DNA of 64,000 nucleotides from Ephydatia muelleri. Its lineage: Eukaryota; Porifera; Demospongiae; Spongillida; Spongillidae. The position numbers were made by a program, and so were the translations under genes. The stretch spans positions 746,050 through 810,049 of the forward strand of contig JABACO010000004.1 of the NCBI GenBank assembly GCA_013339895.1. The letters run 5' to 3'. A model generated the notes under the pieces. That model was not told the DNA's origin. It searched no databases and worked only from the letters and a program-made list of their open reading frames with translations. Position 1 is the first letter of the stretch; every line of letters starts with the position of its first letter. Of this stretch, positions 16,701-28,985 are shown one piece after another.

Positions 16701-19700
16701 AAACACATTGACATATTCACCAGCAGGATTCCACTTGTGTTGTCATTACTGAGTAGTCTTGACATATTCACCAGCAGGCTGTCATTACTGAATAGTCTTG
16801 ACATATTCACCAGCAGGCTGTCATTACTGAATAGTTTTGACATATTCACCAGCAGGCTGTCATTACTGAATAGTTTTGACACATTCACCAGCAGGCTGCC
16901 ATTACTGAATGGTCCTGTGTAGTCTGCACACTGGCACATGCCAGTGGCACTATCACATGTGCCATTATTCACACAAGGTTGACTGATGAAAGGAAGATAG
17001 GAAAGGAGAGAGAAAAGGGGAGGAGAGCGGTAGGGAATAGGGGATGAGAGGAGGGAGTCGGAAAAGAGGAGGAGAGGGACAGGGAAAAAGAGTAGGGAAT
17101 ATGCTTACAACATGATCACAGATTACTAATCATTTCAGTGACACTAATCCTAGGTGACTTACCCACATTTTGACCGTTCACACGCTGGCCCAGTCCTGAG
17201 GAAGGTAAAGAACACACCCAAGCATGATTTGAGGACTATCATATGAGCAGGTTGGCATGTAATGTTGAATTGCTCACATGCAGGATGAAATAACTAATGT
17301 GCATCTCATCCCCATGATGAGCCCTAACATTACTTCACACATGACAAAAAGGGAGGAACTAGGGGAAGACTGAGTGACAATCTCGTATTTTAGTTCCTTT
17401 GATTTGCTGTTTGAATCCCACCCTCCCTCCTACACACAATCTTTCATTAAAGTTTTCTAGAATTTATTGTCATTTGATGCAACACAACCCAGACTATTGT
17501 GTACTACAGGAGGCTACCGAGACTACTTTATAGGAGGCTTGTGGTTGCATTTTGGACTACAGGTCACTACAATTAACTAGTATTAATCAATGACCCTGCA
17601 GTACATATTCTCAACATGTTCCTACCCCCTATGATTAATGAGTGATGTTTTTATTTGCTATTGTTGCATAATAATATATTGTGCAAAGTGATATTTTGTA
17701 CTTTGTGATCAGTTAACTGCTGTAAAAGTTTAAAGAAGCCTCAACCTATAGTAGCCGGTCTAGTAAAGTGTCTGGCTCTCAGTTCTAGTGATGTATGTAC
17801 ATCCCTGTCCCACCAAGAGACTGTGAGGTGCATGCAAGACTGAATGGCAGGTTACATCATGTCACTCACCACCCTGCTATGCACATGCATCCACCACAAG
17901 AGAAATTTCCTCGGAAGTTACATTGCTGTGCGTTCACTGTCACATTCTGTAATGAAAGGGACTTGATGAGGAGAACATTACATCGCAGCAAATGTACTAC
18001 ACAACCCCTGGGTGCATAAATGACACCATCATGAGCCATCAGAGAATAAACACAGTAACCTGCTATTGTGTACATAATGTGTGGTGGTGTTTACCTTAGT
18101 GTTGCCAAAGTATCCTTATCAATCATGATCATGTAAACAGGTTAATAGGGCAGCCCTGGATTTACCAAATAATATTCTGAAGCCTTTTAGATCGCCTTAT
18201 GACAACCACAAAGTGCTAATACTTTCAGTGATCATTTTGACTGCAAAATTATATTCTAAGATCATGCATCCTAATTAAATATACAGATAAGAGTTCTTTT
18301 TACCAAAAGGCTGTGCCAGAAAAACTGTGATAATTTTGGGGGTAAAGTAAATGGTAGAACTACACATACTACTAAGGTACAGATACTACAAAAAAACTCA
18401 TAACAATAGGGAAACCATAATTAATTATTGTTGGCCTTGTTTGGGACATTTACATGTACAAGACTCTTTTTATGGCTCATCTCTGGGCTGTCAATAGAAT
18501 GTAATGAATGGTCGAGGGTATTTAAAGCAAACAGCTCACACGAAAGCAGAATGACAGGTGACCATGATAACATAACTGAAGCGCTAGCGATTACCAGCTC
18601 TCAATACGGTACATGCAGGGGTGACTTGGCAGATCAGAGGGCTGGTATGACTGCCAACGAGAAACAGAACTACAGTGCTTATATATTTCAGTTTCTTACC
18701 TTGTCACATGAGCAGCTACAGACCTTGTCCACAGATATAGTGGTTGCTCCAAATCCTGGCACTGAGAATGTGAGTGCGCTATAGGTGGGTGGAGGTGTGA
18801 GTGGGGATGGTGGAAGAATGGGTGGAAGGACTCAAAGCACAGATGGTGAAGATCTGTAAATACCTTGATGATGGCGTGTTGCAGTTTAAAAGTGTAAGCG
18901 TCAAACTAAATGTTGTTGTACGGGACAATGGCACTTGTGTGCAGGTTTGGTCAACAAGAATTGAACCACTGTATGGTGAGATAGAACATGGATGATTACA
19001 GCAGAGCATACTTTGTTAGACAACTATCCCCACATAACAATCGTAGTCAAGACCAAACGAAGGACTGGTCTTACCGACCAACAAAATATTTCAGTTTTTA
19101 ATCACTCGCAGAAATTAATAATAATAATTAAAAGGAAACTTAGAGTACTACTATATTAAACTACTAAAAACTACATTGGTTTGGTTCTATACCCTTCGAA
19201 GGATGGTTCTGGCATTTGCTCTTATTAAGCAAATGCTTAGGATAGAAAAAATGTTGAAAGATGCCTGCGACACTTGGGCAGTGACTTGGGAATCGCAAGC
19301 CTAGCTGTGAGTTGTGCCAGAAAAATCAAAGCCTCTCTGTCCCAAGTCCCATAGGAGTCAACTGCTAGGGGGGTTGAGACCCACCCTACACCCTACAGCT
19401 AAGCACTTTCCATCATTGGTCTGGTGTTTTCTGCTCTCCGTCGCCTCAAAACTGCACCAACCATTGCTCTCGCTTCAGTTAAAGTTGAAGGATTCAGCGG
19501 TGAGACAACAACGATGTCCAGGGCAACAGGGCTTCCAAGATCCCAATTCTGCAACAGAATATCTGCAGGTCATGACTGTGAATGGGCAGGAAAAAGCCCA
19601 GTGCCAGCTTCAACTTGTACAGAAGCATGAGCATGGTACAGGAAGTGCACTAGGGTGTTCTTGAGCGCATTATGGCGTAAGATAACATTACCCACACATT

Positions 19701-22023
19701 TGCAGGTTAAAGCGTGGTATAGTCATCCACTTTTGAAGATAAGAGCTTCTGACTGACAGGTGAGGAGATCGCAGAAATGACGGACAGTTTGTTGATTGGG
19801 GAACATGAGCGTTGAAGTGATCCAAGGCATTTGTAAGGTGTATGCCATCGAAATCATAAACACCAAAGGAACAGAAGGAGGCAATAAACGTTGAGCTGGA
19901 GTGAAGGAACAGCAAGCACAACCCTAGACCACCCCTGTTGAGGCCAAGCTGTGCCTGACACCATGGCTTATCAGAAGTTTCGAAACCTGTACAATCCACG
20001 AAACAGTGGTGGATGTCATTGTTAAAAAGCTTGAAAGCATCTAAAACCAAATTGGTTGGAGTTGAGCAAGCCAAGTAACTTAACCTGCAAAAACTACCAC
20101 AAAAACAGAGTAAAGTAAATGCCCCTTGTGGGCCTGTGGCAGCAACATCAATCATGCGGTGATGCCTAATGTTTTGAGGCAATAACGTTTGCACACTATA
20201 TGTAATCACGTATTGGGGGCAAATGAGTTCTGATGGGAAAGAGGTAGTATCACCGGGGCAGCTCACATTTAAAGATGTTGACATACAAGCCAAGAGAGGG
20301 GATCTACAAATTGAAGATTTGTTGCCTGCTAAGATACCATCGTCCAGATACAAAGCTTGATACAAAAGTTGGCTGCCCTCTTTAATAGCTCCAGCAACCT
20401 TATGCAAGACCAATGCAAACAGAAAAGGACCCAGTGGATCTCCTTGCTGTACGCCTGATTGTGATGTTAGCTGACCCATAGGGGACCACAGAAAAGGGTG
20501 AGAGCCATAACACAAAGCTACCCAAAGGAACACATGTGGGAAATGCTTTGTGCATTCCTGAAGAACAGCACCTCTGGAGACTAAATTGAATACATTCTTG
20601 AAATCAATGTAACTTAATTATGCGCATACGATTTGATATTCATTTCTATCTTCTTCAGCCATTCCTCTGCCTTCTGGCCAGTGATCCCGCACTTTGATTC
20701 TAACCCAGATCTATAGGTAACATGTTGATTCGAAGGCTCAAAGGGAAGGCTGATTCAGGAGTGTCAGCGACGAAGCTGATTCTCCCTACAATCCTCCTAC
20801 AGCATGATGCATGGCTGCTCTGAGAGCAATAAACCAATACTATAAATATGCATACCTACACTCAGTCTGCTGTACATGTAATTGATGAAGAGCACTGATA
20901 ATCTGTTCTGCTCCTCTTCCTACCCTATTATACTATTCTATATAGTTATATCTAATGTGGATTTGTCAGAACAAATGGCAGATAGGCAACTTTCCAGTCC
21001 CATATTCAATGCGAGGGTGCGGCTACTTCAGACTAGTGATCTGATATGCACATCTAGCACACAAGAAGCACTCACTTGGGACAGGTTATTTGAGTAAGAG
21101 ACACTTCAACATCTCTTCGAGTTGGGAGCGTTATTGCAATGTTCTGGATCACCTCCTACAATTGGTGGACCAAGTAAAGTAACACATATGTGCATCATCA
21201 CGACACAAATACACACCACACTGCTCCATCCCTGTCCCTCCCTTCAGATGAACCACTCCCTGTTCCTCTGACCTCAGACACCTCACAATTGCACTGGTGA
21301 CCGTGTACACTTGATGCTGATTATATCATCTTTAAGGCATAGATTCTTCTACTAGGGCACTCAAACCATAATGATCCAATCAGGTAATGCACCTGCACTG
21401 ATCCAATCCAATACCTTGTACACAGTGCACACATGCATTAAACTTCCCCATGTATTACATCATACCTGATACACAGTTTTGATCACATCCAGTACATCAG
21501 AGGCAGAGGAAGATATTGGTCGTGCAAAAGCCTTAGTTCCAACGCTAGTCATTAGGTCCTGGAGAGCCTGGTAGACATGTGGATGTGTGAATAAATACAA
21601 TCTTTATGTTATTTTGGCTAATGACACATAATATTAGTGGACAGTGTCTGAGCTGTTTCTCTCTCCCTCCTTCCTGTCTTTCTTGTCTTCCTCTCCCTAT
21701 CACTATCCCTCTCTCCCTCTCTCCCTCTCTCGCTCCCTCCCTCTTTAACTGTATTCCACATGTGTGTGGTGTGAACATGCTGCTGAATACATAAACTGTT
21801 CACACACACATACCTGATAAGACGATAAGAAGGTATTATTGATCAATAATGTACTTGATGTAATTGGGACAATGCCAAATATAGGGATGACATCGTACTT
21901 CTTCAGAAGGCTTGCCACAAGACCCACACTTGGGTAGTCCTACGAGGAAATGGGGTGAACCTATTCCTTTTGCATGCACAACCTGAACAAAGTACAACAT
22001 CACTGCACTGCACATTTTAGAAT

Positions 22024-22082
<59 letters not shown>

Positions 22083-24630
22083 ACACACACACACACACAC
22101 TCACACACAATGCACATTCAGCAAACACAGGAGGATGGAACTACAGATGCCATAACTAAACACTGTACAGGTGTGCACAGACGATCCTTATCCAACGTTA
22201 TAACAAACGCTCACAACAAACATTTTCATTGCATCCACTTACATAGAGCAGTGAATCTTCATTGTATATCAGTATACCAGGAGCAGTGTCTAAATACCCC
22301 ACCGAAGAGTTATATGGCCTTACATGACATTTTCCATCATTGGGTTGATATATGCTGGCCAGCTAAGGCAGAGAGAACGAGGAAGGAATCTCAGCGCCCG
22401 GAACACCCCCAACCCAAACACACACAACTACGTACGCGTCCATCTCCTGCAAGGTGAGGCTGGTTGTCTGTTATGAGCAACACGACCCTTTGCAACCCAC
22501 GTTCTGTGCCGTCAACACTGCGGTTTCTCCATCCAAGCTCTTGTTCACATGCAAGGACCTGAACCAATGCATCAAATGAAGACTCAGGGAGGTCTAGGTT
22601 GGTGGTGACAAACACATTAGGTACCTGCAAGTAAGAGATTGGATGGTTGTAATTCTTTTTGACTAATAAATCAAAAGACTAATACAATAGATACATACAT
22701 TAATGCATATACAAATACGTACTGGTATTAATTATAAGTGCTCTTACACTAAAACTCGAAGTGAAGTTGACTAGATGCAAAAAACTGTACTGACGAGTTC
22801 CTGCTCTCCTGCAATAAAGAAAAGTGTCACTATCATGAATGCCACAGCAGAGCAAGTCTGATTATCTAATCTACTCTTGACAAATACATTTCTGCACGTT
22901 TTAAACTAAAATTAGTGTATCAAACACAAGGCAGCTGTGCATGTACAAGGCACAACTAGTGCATTATTTTGGGGCACATTGTCATCTCCAGCACAAGACA
23001 GCTGTGCATGGAGTGCTTGAATATAACATCACCATTACTTGTCATCTCCGGCATGCATGCTTTACAAGTACTGCAACCTGCCTGTAGCAAGTACCATATC
23101 AGTTACACACCCTTCCCACCCCCTGAAAAGAAACATTCCCTAGCATGGGTATCAAAGGAATGCTTCATTAAGGGTATGGGGGTGGAGCCTGACACATTAT
23201 GTAGTGGCTATGGTACATACTGTAAGTACATGTTCTCCATTGGCACATACTCTATACAGTACATGTTCTCCATATGGCACATGCTCTATACAGTACATGT
23301 TCTCCATATGGCACATGCTCTATACAGTACATGTTCTCCATATGGCACATGCTCTATACAGTACATGTTCTCCATATGGCACATGCTCTATACAGTACAT
23401 GTTCTCCATATGGCACATGCTCTATACAGTACATGTTCTCCATATGGCACATGCTCTATACAGTACATGTTCTCCATATGGCACATGCTCTATACAGTAC
23501 ATGTTCTCCATATGGCACATGCTCTATACAGTACATGTTCTCCATATGGCACATGGTCTATACAGTACATGTTCTCCATATGGCACATGCTCTATACAGT
23601 ACATGTTCTCCATATGGCACATGCTCTATACAGTACATGTTCTCCATATGGCACATGCTCTATACAGTACATGTTCTCCATATGGCACATGCTCTATACA
23701 GTACATGTTCTCACATACTCTATGCAGTACATGTTCTCCATATGGCACATGCTCTATACAGTACATGTTCTCCATATGGCACATGCTCTATACATATTCT
23801 ATATATGGTGCAGTATACAGTGATTCTACAAGTACTGTACATATATGTATCAGAGCAGTACGAGTATGTGTGTGTGTGCGTGTGTATGTGCAAGTGTGTG
23901 TGCATGTGTGTGCATGTGTGTGTGAGTGTGTGAGTGTGCATGTGTGTGTATTTGTGTGCATGTGTGTGCATGTGTGTGCACATGTGCGTGTGCATGTGTG
24001 TGTGCTTGTGTGCGCACGTGTGTGTGTGCATGTGTGTGTGCATGTGTGTGTGCATGTGTGTGCACGTGTGTGCATGTGTGTGTGCATATGTGTGTGCATA
24101 TGTGTGTGCATGTGTGTGCATGTGTGTGTGCATGTGTGTGCATGTGTGCATGTGTGTGTGCATGTGTGTGTGTGTGAGGAGGGCCAGGGGAGTAACAGTG
24201 CTTCATGCTTACCTATCAGAGCAGTCCGGAGCATCCCTACCAGGAAGACAGCCAGCTGGTGTCTGAGGTGAGTAGGGGTAGATTGGCTTGTCATTGAAGG
24301 CTCCAAATCCAATCCTGACATTGGTGGTGAAACTGGACACTTGTTGAGCTGTGGCAAGGCAGGAGGCAGTACACTAAGGCTGAACGTCACTTTTATTTGT
24401 GTGTTTAAAAAGAAGGCTTTCACTTCGAGAAAGTAGGTTGGTCACTTGGGGTTAGTGGCCAGCGCAAAACAAGCAAGAGGACAAAAATGGTCATGGATGG
24501 ATAATACATGAAAAAATAAAACACATGTATTTCTCCACTCCATAGGTATGTGCCTGAACACAGGGCTTATCCATTCAGCGGTTCTGTAAGCTTCCACCTC
24601 CCTCCAAAAAATATCCCATACTGATCATTT

Positions 24631-24685
<55 letters not shown>

Positions 24686-27600
24686 TAGTTTTTAACTCAT
24701 ACATGTATGACCTCACCGATAAGCTGTGAAATACTTTTCACAGTTGACAATGGAGCAGCCATGGAGTCAGACAGGTCCATCAAGATGTACAAGTCCAACG
24801 GTGCATTGGGTAGTGACACAACATTCACACTGACAGTCAAAGGATCACCTGTCCAATGGACGTTACATTTGTGAACCGGACAATGATTACTGTAGGTTAC
24901 AACACTGGCTACAAGGGCGTACCTGGTCTCAGTACAACGTTTGGAGTGGTAGTATATATTGAGTCCATTGCAGCCTGAATTAAAGAGAGACAGACAGATG
25001 GAAATGAAAAAACACATGTTCCAGCCAAGCAATGAAATTGATAAAGCTGAGATGTGTTTGCCTATTCTCTACACATTGCCAATGTGCATACACCTGTATA
25101 TGCAGACATACACATACTAATCACATACCACAACTAACACATACACACACACACACACACACACATACACACACACATACACGCACACACACGCACACAC
25201 ACACATACACATACACACACATACACACACACACATGCACACACACACATACACACACACATGCACACACACACATACACACACACATATGCACACTCAC
25301 ACACACACATACACACACACATAGGACATACTGGGACATATGTGGTGGTAGGAGCACTCCTGGGATCAACGATGCTGCTGCAACCAATTGATGAGCTAAC
25401 GTTCCTTCCAAAGCATCGTGCGCCATCGAAGGTCTAGGAGCAGGATAACACAGATTTGGAAGCAGCCACAGGCAATACTCTACTAAGTGACCCCTTGGGC
25501 AACGAAGCATTGTATATACTGGCATTTTGGCATATAATTCACCAAACATGATAGATAATAGTATCCACATTTTATTTGTCTCCTTATTCTTCTTTCTTTA
25601 TAATGTTAATTTGCATTAGGAACATTGTGCGAAAATGAAATAAAAATCAAATTGTGGTATTTTACTTTTCATAATAATAAGATGTACAAACATTAGCCGG
25701 TGAAGAGAAATGACATGCATGGGCGTAATGTTATGGCCCAAATAAGTAAACTTCTCCAAGGTTGCTGATAAGTAGGCCAATGTTCTACCCCAATGCTACA
25801 AAGTTTTTCGAGCTCCGTTACAGTTTGCAGCAAACTTGACGAGGCTCATGCAAGATCACCTTGCTGCATTATATTGATAGAGGACACTAAAACAAAATTA
25901 CAACACCATTTCAAGCTACAGAGATATCTCAAAAAATGGATAGATGCTAAATGTGTTCTAGGATGTGCATTCTTTTCAGTCCTCTTACAACCATGTGCTA
26001 CATTTTCTAGGTCTATGCAAACTGATGGCTTGTGTAAGCACCAAATTTTGAAAGAACTCGCTGCATTGCATTTACCTCGTGTGTGACCCACCTAGTTCCC
26101 CTAGCCCGTAATGGTCTTACACCACAATCATCAAATTCAAAAAATTGCTTCAAATCTGATATGATACCCTCCAGCTCCCTGCACTTTTGGTGACTTATCA
26201 TAAATGTAATATAGCCAAAGTATCATATCATCAGTTTGGTCAAAGGTGGAGGACTCGAGTGCATCCTTGATAGCTAGCTCTGCTCTGTGTGCAAGACACC
26301 ACATCCCAGAAAATCAATGGTAATTCTTTTTCCACTAATCCCTTCAAACCAGCTGCAGCAATGTTAGTCCTAGCGCCATCTGTTCCAATTCCAACAAGTG
26401 ATTTGCAGTGTTCTGGATTGATGGCTTGAAGACCAATCCTTTTAGTGCACTCTGCAAGCATTCGAAAAGCCCTATGCTGTGAAAGCTTGAGGTCTCCCTA
26501 AAGCAAAGAACATCATCCTAGTATGAACTTTCTCATCTCTTTGGCATGATGCAAGTTATTTTGCTAAAATCTCTCCTTTTGATTCAGCAATGTAATGGAA
26601 AAAGGTTTTACCAGCATTTGTATTGGTGTATTCAGTACCAGTTTTTATCCATTCCGTGCTTCAAGTTCACACAGTGCCAGATACTTTAATTGATAATGCA
26701 AGTTTCTCTGTGGCAACAAAATAGACTATGTCAAACTTCTTTTGCAGCTTGGCAAATCCATCATCTGGTATTTGAAGAGCTTTAACAATAGGGGTGTAGG
26801 AGGATGGGTCTTCTCCATGGGATTGTGCTTGTTTCTTTTTCAAGAGAGTCATTGCATGGTTGTGTTGATCAGTAATATACCATGATCTTTGATGCTGCTG
26901 ATCCGGATAGAATTAGCCCCCACAATCCATTTGGTGCTGAAGTTCCTCCATCCCACAATCCTGGTTTCAAACTTCGTGCATACCAAGCACTTCAGCTTTG
27001 TCACACTCTTACCTTCTACGTCACAATCCAGCCATGAGAACAGGGCCGGTGTCACGGAATAGATTATCCCCCAATAAATTCATCCCCCGGATAATCTATT
27101 CTGGAAGAGATTTTCCCCCTAGGATAAATTATTCCGGAATAGTTTATCATCCCTTGGAATAGATTAACCCCCTTCATAAAACGCTCACTCGTGTCCATTA
27201 TAACGGATGAATGCAAAAGAATACGACGAAATTGTTCGTTTCCTTGAGAGCAAAGACAGTGAGTGAGCAGCGAAATTGGTGTTGGAGTCAAAAGATGGCA
27301 AAGATGCTAAAAGGGCTTATCGACAGAAATGCATGTGAGGGTTTCATAACCGAAGATGACTTGCTTTTCAAGACAAAAAGGCGGAAGAAAGGGCTGACGT
27401 CTGTACATGAGGAAGAAAGGTATCGAGTTGTTACGGTTGACGAGAAGGTTAGACTGCTTGACACCGTTCACAAAGATCCAGCAGGCGGTCACTTTGGAGT
27501 TCATAAAACGTACGTTGTATTATACGTTGTGAATTGGTTTTACTATATCCTTCTACTAGCATGTAAAATCATGAGATAGATCCTGTTAAAGATTGTTATT

Positions 27601-28800
27601 TGATTTATCTATGCTTACAGTTGGATAGCAGCATAGGAATTCACTATATTGCAATTCTTTTAATTTGAAGCAATCGCTGGTAATTACTTTCTGATGTGTT
27701 TCTTCACTTCATACATGCATGTATGTAGGCAAGAGAAGGTGGCTGAACGTTACTATTGGAAGGGAATGGCCTCAGATATTGCTAGCTATTGCAGCAATTG
27801 TCTAGTGTGTCAAAGGCAGAACAAGATGCCAAAAAAACTTCAGAACTGCATCCTGTTGGTGTCCCAAACCATGCATTTGCTCAATGGGGAATGGACCTGG
27901 TGGGTCCACTTTCTGGTGCAAATGAATGTTTTCTTATGGTTCTAACTGAATATCTAACAAAGTGGGCTGAAGTGTATCCTATACCTAATAAACAGCAACA
28001 ACAGTGTTCAAATGCCTCAAAAAGGTGATAGGGAGGAATGTGTATGTGTGCTGTTACTAACATGCACATCACTTGTTAGGAACATCTGCGGCTGATTTGC
28101 AAAAACCTTGTGATATCAGGCTTCTTTGATGTTTACATTCAAGGAAAGCGTGATGGAGTGTTTAGCTCAATAAATCCTACTAAGCTTAAGTCTCTCTTTA
28201 AAAAGTGGCCCATCATTAACTGCAAAGTGGTATGCTGTAGTTATGCATTTATCAATTAGAAACTGTTAAATTCTTCATGAAGGTTGATGCAGTTCAGCAC
28301 TTTTTATATGGAATTGCCATTGATGAGGGATATGGAGGCAACAGAGCAAACATCCTTGCCTGGGATGTTCTGTACCCAGAGGTAATCTATTCAGATGTTA
28401 ATTATACATAATGCTTTTAATTTAATGTTTCTGTCACTTATAGCTAATTATTTCAATTATTTTCAAGAGCAAAGAAATGAATTATGAAGAAGCAGAATTA
28501 TATTTTTGTGGACAAACTTTTGAACTGAAAGCTTGGATTATTATTGAACCTTGAATAATAATTATTATGAAGTAATTCCATGCACGAAGCCACATGCACA
28601 TCAGCAGCAGATAAATAATTATGTGGACGATGCACCAGCAGTGCACTATATATAGCTGAGCCGTAATAAACGTGTTAATGGAATAGTGTGATAGATCAAT
28701 TCAAAATAAGAGTCCATGTTGCCTCCAGATTATGTTTCACTTCTGATATCAGTGGTACACACGTGTTGCATACCCAGTAACACACGCACGTACATATAAG

Positions 28801-28845
<45 letters not shown>

Positions 28846-28934
28846 TAAGAGAGAGAGGAAAGAGAGACAGAGAGGGGGGGTGAGAGAGAGAGAGAGAGAG
28901 GTAAGAGAGAGAGGAAAGAGAGACAAGGGAGAGA

Positions 28935-28985
<51 letters not shown>

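Noticed and set aside
23204-24271. 355-codon ORF with Tyr-Ser-Thr-Cys-Ser-Pro repeats
   Set aside because: Runs through a 34-bp array and a TG microsatellite in an integrin intron; the array is readable in several frames.
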